The notes: generated by a model not told the origin, from the letters alone. A DNA stretch of 42,219 nt from Kiritimatiellia bacterium (GCA_028686345.1 JAQUCE010000036.1:1-42219), one strand, 5' to 3'. Positions 23,922-32,600 are shown, numbered from the stretch's first letter. Made by a program: numbers and translations.

Positions 23922-24962
23922 ATGAAACAAACCAAACAAATCAATCGCAAGATCGTGTTGAATTCCCGTCCACACGGGGCGCCGGTGCCGGAAAACTTTC
24001 GACTCGAAAAGACGCCTGTGCCTACCCCGGGCAACCGAGAGTTATTGCTGCGGACGGTTTATCTCTCGCTTGACCCGTACATGCGGGGCCGCATGAGCGA
24101 TGCATTGTCGTATGCTCCCCCGATTGCGCTCAATGGGGTAATGGTCGGCGGCACTGTCAGCCGCGTCATGGAATCCCGGCATCCTGATTACTCAGCTGGC
24201 GATTGGGTATTGAGCTACAGCGGGTGGCAGGACTACAGCATCTCCGACGGCACAGGGCTGATTCTGCTGGACAAGCAGCCGGAGCACCCATCGCTGGCAC
24301 TGGGTGTGCTCGGTATGCCGGGATTCACCGCTTACATGGGCCTGCTCGATATTGGACAGCCACAGCCGGGAGAAACGGTTGTCATGGCAGCTGCAACCGG
24401 GGCGGTCGGCTCTGTTGTGGGACAGATCGCCAAGCTGAAAGGTTGCCGAGTTGTGGGCATTGCAGGCGGTTCTGAAAAGTGCCGATTAGGCATCGATAAA
24501 TTTGGCTTCGACGTCTGCATTGATCATCGCGCAGAGGACTTTAAGAAACTACTTGCGACGGCCTGCCCACAGGGGATTGATGTCTACTTTGAGAGCGTTG
24601 GCGGTGCTGTGTTTGATGCCGTGTTCCCGCTCCTGAACGTAAAAGCGCGTATTCCAGTTTGCGGGTTGATTGCGCATTACAACGACACCGGGTTGCCCGG
24701 GGGGCCGGACAGGCTGCCGTGGTTAATGCATGCCCTTCTGGTTAAGCGCATCAAGGCGCAGGGCTTTATTATCTTCGATGACTATGGCTCGCACTACGCT
24801 GAATTCGCCGCAACCATGGGCGCCTGGGTCAAAGAGGGAAAGATCAAGTTTCTCGAGGACATTGTGGACGACCTCGAAGCCGCACCCGACGCATTCATCG
24901 GATTGCTCACCGGGAAGAACCTGGGCAAACTAATTATTCGTGTGGGTGCTGATAACGGATAA
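23922..24962 (+). CDS. curA: NADP-dependent MDR oxidoreductase, CurA/leukotriene B4 dehydrogenase family
   Basis: A 346-aa zinc-independent medium-chain dehydrogenase/reductase. Family members reduce activated carbon-carbon double bonds (curcumin, enones, 15-oxo-prostaglandins) with NADPH. N-terminal RGRMSD preceded by LSLDPYM is a family signature. The nucleotide-binding loop is AAATGAVGSVVGQIAKLKG. FESVGGAVFDAV and GLIAHYNDTGLPGGPD are conserved in CurA. The late KRIKAQGFIIFDDYG and C-terminal TGKNLGKLIIRV complete the fold. Cytoplasmic. AAAGGGA precedes the ATG. It is probably monocistronic, with composite repeats downstream. The physiological substrate is unknown; detoxification of reactive enones is inferred. 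Confidence 0.9.
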   Translation: MKQTKQINRKIVLNSRPHGAPVPENFRLEKTPVPTPGNRELLLRTVYLSLDPYMRGRMSDALSYAPPIALNGVMVGGTVSRVMESRHPDYSAGDWVLSYSGWQDYSISDGTGLILLDKQPEHPSLALGVLGMPGFTAYMGLLDIGQPQPGETVVMAAATGAVGSVVGQIAKLKGCRVVGIAGGSEKCRLGIDKFGFDVCIDHRAEDFKKLLATACPQGIDVYFESVGGAVFDAVFPLLNVKARIPVCGLIAHYNDTGLPGGPDRLPWLMHALLVKRIKAQGFIIFDDYGSHYAEFAATMGAWVKEGKIKFLEDIVDDLEAAPDAFIGLLTGKNLGKLIIRVGADNG

Positions 24963-25063
24963 ACCAGCTACTAAGGGTCCAGATCCGCGCACTGGGCGCG
25001 GAGTGAAGAAGTTCTAAAGTTCGAGAGTTCTCAAGTTCTAAAGTGAAAAGGGCGCGGAGCAAC

Positions 25064-25410
25064 GTAGCTCCGATTTCCAATCGGACATGTCCGGTTGGAA
25101 ACCGGAGTTACTGAGGTCGGCTGCGCCGCCGGTTTACGATGGCGGCGACGATGCTGGTGGACGATTTTCAGCATGATCCCAGTCGTCCACCAACATCGTC
25201 GTACAGCATCGTAAACCAATGTCGTCCGTAGATCGACTACTACACATACGCTGCACGGCGCAGTGCAAAGGTTGTCGTTCGGTGTAGTAGCCGCTCTATG
25301 AGCGGCATACTGCAGCAGGCTCATGAAAAGCGCGTCCCGGGATGTAGGGTTGCTTCTCAGAAGCAATTAGCGGCTGCCGGGCGTTTGTTCGCCAAAGGCA
25401 AGTCCTGGGG
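25064..25410 (-). repeat. Composite intergenic element copy 2 (modules C-A-B-E as read on plus)
   Basis: Read on the minus strand this is E-B-A-C. C occupies 25064-25111 (TCCGATTTCCAATCGGA and TCCGGTTGGAAACCGGA hairpins). A is 25131-25217 (87 bp, long hairpin with loop motif GCATGATC). B is about 25229-25308 (GTAGTAGCCGCTCTATGAGC). E is about 25310-25410 (TTGCTTCTCAGAAGCAA). This is the most complete copy in the window. The rest of 24963-25566 includes AAGTTCTAAAGT direct repeats and no gene. Confidence 0.85.
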
Positions 25411-25566
25411 TTTCATGATCTTTGTTTGGCTCACAGAGCCAACCCTACACATTTCAACCTTAATGAAATCTGCAAGGAGCCTGAGATAAACAAAGCGCAG
25501 CCAATCAATATTGTCTTGCCGGTTGTGCCAAACAACATTGAATGGCAGTACTATAAGGAGAAACTG

Positions 25567-25953
25567 ATGAAAAATGAACTAAGCGGAAAGAGATGCAAAC
25601 CTTGTGAGGGCGGTACACCGCCGCTGAAGGGCGAAGCTTTGGGCGACCTCTCTGCAAAACTAGACGAAGGCTGGAAAGTCGTTGAGGAGCACCATTTGGT
25701 GAAGAGCTATGACTTCGATGACTTCAAACAAGCCCTTGCATTCACCAACCGCGTGGGAGCAGTCGCGGAAGAACAGGGTCATCACCCTGACATCTATTTG
25801 AGTTACGGCAAGGTCGAGATCAAGATATGGACGCACAAGATTGACGGGCTGACCGAGAGCGACTTCATCTTCGCGGCAAAGGTAGACGACGTTCTTTTAA
25901 TTCATGCAAACGGAGGCGACGATGGGCAAACTGTTCTCAATGAACTGGCGTAA
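25567..25953 (+). CDS. Pterin-4a-carbinolamine dehydratase (PCD/DCoH family)
   Basis: A 128-aa protein of the 4a-hydroxytetrahydrobiopterin dehydratase fold. This enzyme recycles the pterin produced by aromatic amino-acid hydroxylases. The PCD core is WKVVEEHHLVKSYDFDDFKQ, and the active-site region EEQGHHPDIYLSYGKVEIKI supplies the His-His motif and following strands. Start: ATG 25567 with AAGGAG 6 nt upstream; the longer frame to 25426 is intergenic repeat. It carries about 18 extra residues at the C terminus (LLIHANGGDDGQTVLNELA), because its end overlaps the next gene by 32 bp. That overlap implies co-translation with the multicopper oxidase, an unusual pairing. No hydroxylase gene is nearby, so it may act on molybdopterin-like or other pterins. 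Confidence 0.88.
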   Translation: MKNELSGKRCKPCEGGTPPLKGEALGDLSAKLDEGWKVVEEHHLVKSYDFDDFKQALAFTNRVGAVAEEQGHHPDIYLSYGKVEIKIWTHKIDGLTESDFIFAAKVDDVLLIHANGGDDGQTVLNELA

Positions 25954-28336
25954 TCGGTCGATCTGGAGAGGCGAACTCCTGTTACTTTACGTAGTGTTAG
26001 GCGTCCTGGCGCTGGCCGTGCCGGTGGCTGTGTTGTCGGCTGCAACCGTGGAATACGATCTCACCATTGCCAGGCAGGAGGTGAATTTCACAGGTAAGCC
26101 TGTCCAGGCCATGACCCTCAATGGTCAACTGCCGGGGCCGACCCTGCGTTTCACAGACGGCGACCACGCAATAATCCGCGTCCACAACCAGATGGACGTG
26201 GAAACCTCAATTCACTGGCATGGAATTCTGCTGCCCAACAACATGGACGGCGTACCCTTTGTGACATATCCACCCATTGCACCTGGTACGACATTCACCT
26301 ACGAGTTTGATCTGCGTCAATCCGGCACCTATTGGTATCACAGCCACACGATGCTCCAGGAACAGCGCGGACTGTTCGGTGCGCTGGTCATTGCGCCGAA
26401 GGATAAGGGTGAGTTTGACCGGTTACGGGAGCACGTCGTGATGCTATCCGACTGGACAGACGAGGACGCAAATTCGGTACTCCACACCCTCAAACGCGGC
26501 AGCGAGTGGTATTCAATTAAGAAAGGCAGCGGTCAAAGCGTGCTGGGTGCAGCGCGGCTGGGACTGTTGGGCGCGTATTTCTCAAGGGAGCTTCAACGCA
26601 TGCCGCCCATGGATCTGTCCGATGTGTACTATGATCGCTTTCTGCTCAACGGCGCACCGCACCACGCCCTCGCCGCCAAACCAGGCGAAAAGATCCGGCT
26701 CCGGGTCATCGATGGTTCGGCCTCCACGTTCTTCTATTTGCAGTTTGCCGGCGGCCCGATGCAGGTGATAGCGGCGGATGGGCTGCCGGTGCAACCCTTC
26801 GACGAAGAGCGGCTGCTGATCGCTGTGGCTGAGACGTACGACGTGATCATCACGGTGCCGGATGGAGGAGGCAACCACGAATTTCGAGCGACAGCTCATG
26901 ATGGCTCAGGCCATGCGTCGCTGTGGATTGGTGATGGAACACGGCACGCGGCGCCGGACATTCCGTCCCCCAATCTTTACGACAGCATGGGCGGCCTCTC
27001 GCTCAAACGCGTGTTCGCACTGACCCCGGGCGGTTCGATGGGTATGTCGGGCAACGCTGTACGTGCCAGCAAGTTCGATCAACCGGGCATGAACGGTATG
27101 GAGGGAATGGAGAGTATGGACGGCATGCAGGAGATGGATCATGGCAACATGGTGCCCGATGCCGCTAAAACGAACCATTCCGGGATGGGCGCCGCACCCG
27201 CGATGGAACACGCGAGCCATGAAATGAGCGGCATGATGCACGAAAAGGCGCCGATGGATAAGGGTATGGTTTCCGAAGAAAAAACCACTGCACCCAATAG
27301 CACCTGGCTCGGGCTACTCGCCGCGGATGTGAGTTCTCGAGCCCCGCTGGCCGCTGACAACATGAGCGAGGAACGTCCGGGAGCGCCTTACGACAAGCTG
27401 CGTGCCCTGCAATCCACCGCATTTGATTCGTCAAAACCGATCCGTGAAATCCGACTCACTCTTGATGGCGACATGGAGCGTTACGTCTGGTTTCTGAACA
27501 ACAAGCCGTTGTCCGAGCGTGACGACACTGAAATCAAACGCGGCGAGGTGGTGCGGCTCATCATGATCAACCGCACCATGATGCATCACCCCATGCATCT
27601 TCACGGCCATTTCTTCCGGGTGATCAACGCTCAGGGAGATCATGCGCCGCTCAAACACACCGTGGATGTCGCCCCCATGACGACTACTGTGATTGAGTTT
27701 GCGGCGGATGAGTTCGGCGACTGGTTTTTCCACTGCCACCTGCTCTATCACATGATGAGCGGCATGGCGGCGGTGGTGCATTATCAGGAGTTCGTCCCCG
27801 ATCCGGCCACCGCAGCCGTGCGTCCACTGCTCTACGATGACCCGTTCTACCTGTATGGCCGGGTGGATGCGCTTTCACAGATGTCGCAGGGAACACTGAT
27901 TTACGCCAACTCGCGGCACATCTTCTCTACCGAATGGCAGGCCGGCTGGCAGCACGTGGATGACGTAGAGTGGGAGGTCGTTCCCACCTACGATTATTAC
28001 CTGAACCGTTTTGCCACTCTCTTCACAGGGCTTGACCTTGAAGGCGCGGACGATCACCTCGACAAGCACGAGGGCATCTTCGGCCTGCGCTATCTTCTGC
28101 CGCTCAATATCACATCCCGCGTGTGGGTGGACACAGCCGGTGAGTTCCAATTCGCCGTCGGCAAGCACCTCGAACTCACGCCGCGACTCGCGGTGTTTTC
28201 AGAGGCCGAATATGATACCAAAGAACATTGGGAGATCCGCGCAGGCGCTGGCTATTTGCTTACCAAACACTTTTCCCTCATCGGCCAATGGCACTCCGAT
28301 TTCGGCTGGGGCGGCGGCCTGCGCTGGCAGTTCTGA
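25922..28336 (+). CDS. CopA-type multicopper oxidase fused to a CopB-like outer-membrane barrel domain
   Basis: An 804-aa exported protein. A signal/anchor segment (LLLLYVVLGVLALAVPVAVL) precedes three cupredoxin domains. All copper motifs are present: IHWHGI, WYHSH, HHPMHLHGH and HCHLLYHMMSGM, giving types 1, 2 and 3 copper. A Met/His-rich stretch at about residues 385-470 (MEGMESMDGMQEMDHGNM and others) should bind extra Cu(I), as in PcoA/CopA. The last 170 residues after VPDPATAAVRP alternate like beta-strands and end in a terminal Phe (GGGLRWQF). They resemble CopB/PcoB-type barrels, normally a separate protein. Start: ATG 25922 with GGAGG 5 nt upstream, overlapping the PCD gene by 32 bp. 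Likely oxidises Cu(I) and confers copper tolerance. No copper regulator or exporter is adjacent. Confidence 0.9.
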   Translation: MGKLFSMNWRNRSIWRGELLLLYVVLGVLALAVPVAVLSAATVEYDLTIARQEVNFTGKPVQAMTLNGQLPGPTLRFTDGDHAIIRVHNQMDVETSIHWHGILLPNNMDGVPFVTYPPIAPGTTFTYEFDLRQSGTYWYHSHTMLQEQRGLFGALVIAPKDKGEFDRLREHVVMLSDWTDEDANSVLHTLKRGSEWYSIKKGSGQSVLGAARLGLLGAYFSRELQRMPPMDLSDVYYDRFLLNGAPHHALAAKPGEKIRLRVIDGSASTFFYLQFAGGPMQVIAADGLPVQPFDEERLLIAVAETYDVIITVPDGGGNHEFRATAHDGSGHASLWIGDGTRHAAPDIPSPNLYDSMGGLSLKRVFALTPGGSMGMSGNAVRASKFDQPGMNGMEGMESMDGMQEMDHGNMVPDAAKTNHSGMGAAPAMEHASHEMSGMMHEKAPMDKGMVSEEKTTAPNSTWLGLLAADVSSRAPLAADNMSEERPGAPYDKLRALQSTAFDSSKPIREIRLTLDGDMERYVWFLNNKPLSERDDTEIKRGEVVRLIMINRTMMHHPMHLHGHFFRVINAQGDHAPLKHTVDVAPMTTTVIEFAADEFGDWFFHCHLLYHMMSGMAAVVHYQEFVPDPATAAVRPLLYDDPFYLYGRVDALSQMSQGTLIYANSRHIFSTEWQAGWQHVDDVEWEVVPTYDYYLNRFATLFTGLDLEGADDHLDKHEGIFGLRYLLPLNITSRVWVDTAGEFQFAVGKHLELTPRLAVFSEAEYDTKEHWEIRAGAGYLLTKHFSLIGQWHSDFGWGGGLRWQF

Positions 28337-28414
28337 GTGAAACAGTTAGCTTAGTGTCTGTAACCGGAAGCTACCCTTCCTTTGGGTGTCAAGTGCGCGT
28401 TGGTACGGTACAAC

Positions 28415-28498
28415 GTAGGTCCGGCTTCCAGCCGGACATGTCCCGACGCAATGAGGAACTACTGAAGTCTGGTTTACGATAGCGGCGACGATGCTGGT
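28415..28498 (-). repeat. Module C plus a half module A at the intron 3' exon
   Basis: C (28415-28462; TCCGGCTTCCAGCCGGA) is followed by ACTGAAGTCTGG and one A arm (28471-28498, beginning GGTTTACGATAGCGGCGACG). The arrangement matches positions 25064-25160 of copy 2. The arm stops exactly where the group II intron begins. Confidence 0.75.
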
Positions 28499-29287
28499 AT
28501 CGCGGTAGGAACGCCCGTTACCGGGTGCCCCCCGCACAGATCCCGGCGTGCGGTTTTCTCGCACCGGGCTCCTCGTTTTGAACTTTCGCTACTTCCGTAT
28601 CAGACAGCAGTTCATTAAATAACACCGTGAAATTCATTTTCACCGCCGTCTCTGTTCGCTATGCCGTGAGCACAGTTTGCATATGTTCTTCGGTCTTTCT
28701 ATTCCGCATATGTTCTGTTCTCCGGCGCGTTCATCACGCCAATCCCTTTGCCGTCCCCGCTGGATGCGAGGACATTTGTATGCGGCTCTCCCGCACTCAG
28801 ACTACTATGAATTGGTCTGACTCCCCTGACTTAAAAACCCATCTGATCCGATTCGATTTCGTTTCTTCACATACCTCGGTTTCCGCCGAGGAGGTGCAGG
28901 GGCCTCCCACGTTGCCCACATATCTCTTACCACATGCCATGCTCTTAGACTCCGACGGCTGTCCATCCCTTGCGCTCCGGTGTTTATTCCAACCCCGGCA
29001 GGTATCCCTGCCAGAAGAACCGTTCTTTTGCGGTATGGACATTGAGGACTTCCGGAACGTTAAAACCGTCGCCCACCGCATCTTGACCATTTCACGAAGC
29101 TGAATTGCTTTAGGGGAATACGGTTCCCCTTACGGCCTATGGTATTCTCTGTGTACGCTTAACCTCCATTGTTCGCACCATACTGCGGTACTCCGCAGGA
29201 GCTCCAACACTCGATACATGACGAGGAGCTTAACCCGCCATGACAGGGACTTTCACCCCGCTAGATATGTGCACCCTCGTGGCGCAC
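28499..29287 (-). mobile_element. ORF-less group II intron (deleted derivative)
   Basis: On the minus strand the element opens with GTGCGCCACGAGGGTGCACA and GGGGTGAAAGTCCC, a typical bacterial group II intron 5' end. It closes with GAGGAGCCCGGTGCGAGAAA, then ACCGCACGCCGGGATCTG (the domain V hairpin with its GAGC start), then GGTAACGGGCGTTCCTACCG and CGAT as domain VI/3' end. At 789 nt it is far short of the 2-3 kb of reverse-transcriptase-bearing introns. Only a leader-like short frame (ending ESDQFIVV) remains where the RT would begin. Mobility would need a maturase in trans. The 5' boundary GTCA|GTGCG is clear. The 3' boundary at 28499 is chosen because joining the exons there restores GTCAACC, the end of module A. 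Confidence 0.8.
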
Positions 29288-29334
29288 TGACGATGCTGTG
29301 CGACGATGTTGGTGGACGATTAGGATCATGCGGG
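29288..29334 (+). repeat. Half module A at the intron 5' exon
   Basis: TGACGATGCTGTGCGACGAT and the following bases, through the loop motif GGATCATGC, match the first half of the A copies at 36881 and 40359. The second arm is missing. This is the upstream exon of the group II intron on the minus strand. No gene is seen in 29335-29519. Confidence 0.8.
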
Positions 29335-29519
29335 AAATCCAAAATCAAAACATATATATTTTATGATTGGTGCTGTTTTGACGCTTAGCCTCTGTACTTC
29401 TTATAAGGCAACACTTTAGCTCAATTTAAGTCCTGATTTAGCTCGCAATTCAAGACACTAATTTCACCTTGTCTTTTGATTCAGAACGTGGGAAAATAAT
29501 CACAACAATGAGGTGGATT

Positions 29520-30965
29520 ATGTCAAAGGATATCAACTACTTTGCGGACGCGGCGCCTTACAACAGTGTTAAGCTGGCTGAGCTGCACCATGTGCGGGAG
29601 AGCTCGCCGCAGTACCAGAAGCGGTTCCGCTGGTCTGAACGCCATCTGCAGTGCGTCTGGTACGACGAGCATTACCGTCCGCCGGAGCTGAAGCTCAGCA
29701 CAGGTGAAACTGTGACGGTGATGACACCGGGCAGCTGGAACCTGGAGGCAGGGCCGGACTTTCTTGACGCGCAGATTATGATCAACCCCGGCGCGCGCAT
29801 TGTGAAAGGTGATGTCGAAATCCATGTCTATCCCTCTGACTGGGACAGCCACCAGCATAACACCAACCCCGGCTACAACAATGTCATGCTGCATGTCGCC
29901 TGGTTCAAATCGCCCGCTGCAAAATCACTCTCCCCCAACACGCTCTCGCTCTCGCTCTCCGAGGCCATGCTGGCCAGACCCTGGATTTCACTGGATGATA
30001 TTGACATCAAGGCCTATCCCCACAACACCTTGCCAGCCACGCCGCGCCCCTGTCAGGGTTACCTGCAAAGCAACCCGGACTACACACATGATCTGCTGCT
30101 GGCAGCGGGCTGCCACCGACTGCAGAACAAAACCATGACCATTGCGCGGGCGCTCGAAGACCGGGCAGAGCGGGAGCAGATCTTTTACGAGGAGTTCATG
30201 GCCGCTCTCGGGTACAAGCAAAACAAGATCCCGTTCCGGGCGCTTGCCCGTCATCTGCCGCTCTGCGCTTTAAACCCAGTGCGTGATCATACCCTGGCCC
30301 TCTTCCTCGGCGCTGCCGGCCTCCTGCCACAACCCGACCCCCAGATGGATGCAGAGGGCTCCCGCTATCTCCGCAGTTTATGGGATATCTGGTGGAAGTC
30401 GGGTCTGGAAACAATGGATGAAAACATCGGTTGGGTTCTGCACGGCCTGCGTCCCACCAACCACCCCTGCCGCCGGCTGGCTGCGGCCGCAACCCTGTTT
30501 TCCGGGGAGCACTCACTGATGCGCAAGCTGGATCAAATCAATACCGGCGACTCAGGCAAAGAGTGGATCAAGCAGGTCTTTACAATCCTGGAGCGCGCCT
30601 GCCAATGGGAGTTCTGGAATCAGCGACTGCTTTTCAGCTCGCAGCCATCAGAGACACACACTCACGCACTGCTCGGACGCAAGAGGGCTGCCGCCATATT
30701 AACCAACGTGATCATCCCCTTTTACGCCGCTGAAAGCCGATTGCCGCTGAACACATTCAGCCACCTGCCGGCCGAGGACATCTCCTCACCGATGCGTACG
30801 GCAGCCTATTACCTGCTGGGGCGCGACCATAATCCCGCGCTCTACGCCGGCAATAATCTGTTGCAGCAGGGCATCCTGCAGATCTATCTGGATTTCTGTT
30901 TGCCAGCTAAAGTATCGTGTCTGGATTGCAAACTCTGCGAAAAGATCAAGGCGGATTTAAAGTGA
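29520..30965 (+). CDS. DUF2851 family protein
   Basis: A 481-aa cytoplasmic protein of the DUF2851 family (PF11013), common in Bacteroidota and PVC bacteria and of unknown function. Family features: YFADAAPYNSVKLAELHHVR near the start, TPGSWNLEAGPDFLDAQI (about residues 65-85), the GDVEIHVYPSDWDSHQH segment and NNVMLHVAWF. These conserved acidic/His residues look like a nuclease-type metal centre, but this is only inference. The C terminus has the usual cysteine cluster CLPAKVSCLDCKLCEKI. I chose the ATG at 29520 (GAGGTGG just upstream). Alternatives are ATG 29508 and TTG 29469. The stop codon lies within a dispersed module D repeat. Single gene. Confidence 0.85.
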   Translation: MSKDINYFADAAPYNSVKLAELHHVRESSPQYQKRFRWSERHLQCVWYDEHYRPPELKLSTGETVTVMTPGSWNLEAGPDFLDAQIMINPGARIVKGDVEIHVYPSDWDSHQHNTNPGYNNVMLHVAWFKSPAAKSLSPNTLSLSLSEAMLARPWISLDDIDIKAYPHNTLPATPRPCQGYLQSNPDYTHDLLLAAGCHRLQNKTMTIARALEDRAEREQIFYEEFMAALGYKQNKIPFRALARHLPLCALNPVRDHTLALFLGAAGLLPQPDPQMDAEGSRYLRSLWDIWWKSGLETMDENIGWVLHGLRPTNHPCRRLAAAATLFSGEHSLMRKLDQINTGDSGKEWIKQVFTILERACQWEFWNQRLLFSSQPSETHTHALLGRKRAAAILTNVIIPFYAAESRLPLNTFSHLPAEDISSPMRTAAYYLLGRDHNPALYAGNNLLQQGILQIYLDFCLPAKVSCLDCKLCEKIKADLK

Positions 30966-30995
30966 TAATGGAGTAGTGCAAACATCTTGCTTGCA
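30961..30995 (-). repeat. Module D overlapping the DUF2851 stop codon
   Basis: AGTGATAATGGAGTAGTGCA and the following bases are the reverse complement of the module D core at 1266-1308. The repeat supplies the TGA stop of the preceding gene. Confidence 0.7.
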
Positions 30996-31031
30996 ACAGA
31001 TTTATCAAGTTAATCCTGTTATCCTGTCAAA

Positions 31032-31072
31032 AGTTGGTTGCCTGCCTGTGCGCTGCACGCAGACAGGCGGCT
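31032..31072 (+). repeat. Second copy of the CTGCCTGTGCG hairpin repeat
   Basis: GCCTGCCTGTGCGCTGCACG followed by CAGACAGGCGGC matches 1404-1446 and forms an imperfect hairpin. The surrounding 30996-31343 has no gene; it contains AT-rich text with short TGCTTTTCGTGCCTTTCGTG repeats. Confidence 0.55.
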
Positions 31073-31343
31073 ATGCTGCGCTAGGTCCTCTGTGGTTTCA
31101 AATTTGCTACGCCCCATTCGTGTAAATTCGCGGTATTCGTAGTTCAAATCAGCAGAGCGTACCCCTTTAGTGCTTTTCGTGCCTTTCGTGGTTAAAATTG
31201 AGGGTAGAAAAACAGAGGGGTAGAAAAATCTGTTGCAACATGATAGTTTTACGATAAAAGCGGACATCAGGTGATTGTTCGTCAAAGGCGCGGAGTGGAG
31301 AAGTGCGCGAGTGAAGAGGTAGCGTCTTTTATGCGGTAGCAAC

Positions 31344-31436
31344 GTAGCTCCGATTTCCAATCGGACATGTCCGGTTGGAAACCGGAGCTACTGAGGTCGG
31401 CCACAGCTCAGGTTTACGATACCGATTCCGATAGCG
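31344..31436 (+). repeat. Module C and CGATAGCGACC repeat
   Basis: C (31344-31391) differs from 25064-25111 by one base. It is followed by CTGAGGTCGG and the first bases of an A arm (GGTTTACGAT). The arm is then replaced by ACCGATTCCGATAGCGACCC, a repeat that recurs inside the 3' end of the mtaB gene (41769-41794). Confidence 0.75.
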
Positions 31437-31499
31437 ACCCTGACCCCGAGTCATAGGCAAACCTTGTCCGAATTAAGCGGAGATCAAGGACTGCCCTCC

Positions 31500-32141
31500 T
31501 CACATACCAATGAAAGCGGGCACCTCGCTCAAGGAGCGCAGCACTGGCACCCCGCAAGTGATCAGGCGGTCAAAGGATTGATGGCCTTGCGCAATCAGAG
31601 CGCAGGCGATATCCAGATCCCGGGCCACCTCATAATCATGCAGGGAGTCGCCAATCAGCAGAATCTCGCACCGCGGCACCTTTGTCATCGCAATCATCGA
31701 GCGACCGATTGCGACCTTGGAGTTGCCATAGAGGTTTTGTGCACCCATCGCACGCTTGAAATAAACGGACAGCTCATACTCCCGCAGCATCAGATCCAGA
31801 ATTGATTGTTCAGAGGCGGAGAGAATCCATTGCGTCACCCCGCTTAGATGTATTTGCTCCAGAACCGGGCGTGTCTGCGAGTGCAGCGCGATTGAGCTGT
31901 CTGCTAAAAACCGCGCGTGGAAATCGCGCGCCATGGCATCCCAATCCTCACGCTCCAGCACAAAGCCGAGCTTGCGGTAAAAATCAGAGACAGGGAAACC
32001 AAAACAGGCGCGGTACTGCTCAACACTCAACTGCGGCAGCCCGCGGGCCTCCAGCATAGTGTTGATTGCATTGACACAGGCGAGCGTGTCATCCAGCAGT
32101 GTGCCATTCCAGTCCCAGATGATATGTGTAATCTGTGGCAT
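31500..32141 (-). CDS. HAD superfamily hydrolase (phosphoglycolate phosphatase-like)
   Basis: A 213-aa cytoplasmic HAD phosphatase with a helical cap. Motif I is DWNGTLLDD (residues 10-18). Asp10 is the expected nucleophile, while the usual second Asp is Asn12, a variant common in a DWNGT subgroup. Motif II is ILSASEQ, motif III the Lys of NSKVAIGRSM, and motif IV LIGDSLHDYEVA. The substrate, a small phosphorylated metabolite, cannot be assigned. No good ribosome-binding site precedes the ATG. The tRNA-Ser gene lies 90 bp upstream on the same strand. Confidence 0.87.
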   Translation of the reverse strand: MPQITHIIWDWNGTLLDDTLACVNAINTMLEARGLPQLSVEQYRACFGFPVSDFYRKLGFVLEREDWDAMARDFHARFLADSSIALHSQTRPVLEQIHLSGVTQWILSASEQSILDLMLREYELSVYFKRAMGAQNLYGNSKVAIGRSMIAMTKVPRCEILLIGDSLHDYEVARDLDIACALIAQGHQSFDRLITCGVPVLRSLSEVPAFIGM

Positions 32142-32234
32142 GAGCTTTGGTTGCTAAGTGCGAATAAACGTGGATAACCATGAATCGCCTTCGCAAGCAG
32201 GATGCTTACCCGGCTTCACGCTTCACGCTTCTAA

Positions 32235-32324
32235 TGGCGGAGAGGGAGGGATTCGAACCCCCGATACCTTGCGGTATGCATGATTTCGAGTCATGTGCAT
32301 TCAACCGGACTCTGCCACCTCTCC
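32235..32324 (-). tRNA. tRNA-Ser (anticodon CGA)
   Basis: A 90-nt class II tRNA with encoded CCA. The acceptor stem GGAGAGG pairs with CCTCTCC. The anticodon arm is CATGA-CTCGAAA-TCATG, giving anticodon CGA, which reads UCG serine codons. A long variable arm (ATACCGCAAGGTAT) as expected for serine is followed by the T arm with GGTTCGAATCC. All stems are intact. Confidence 0.96.
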
Positions 32325-32600
32325 TAGTCGTAAACCCCTTATTTGCAATGCTTTACTAGCCTTTATCGTTTTATGTCGCAAAATGGTGTTGCTTATTTTG
32401 TGATATAAAAACTTTACTTACGCTGTACTGCATAACAGCACACAAGGAGCTGAAACAGGGGTAAGCATATCAAAAGACACAGGACGAACTCAACGTATTT
32501 TTTTGCTTTGCAGACAGATGAAATTTTAAATCAAGTTGGCTGCTGTTTAAATACATCAATCGCAGAGGCTGAGCGTCAAGATACCTGCATTGCTGACACC

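Noticed and set aside
25426..25566. N-terminal extension of the pterin dehydratase
   Set aside because: It is intergenic repeat-derived sequence; the ATG at 25567 has a good ribosome-binding site.
28627..29103. 158-aa open frame on the plus strand
   Set aside because: It is antisense within the group II intron and shows no protein family features.
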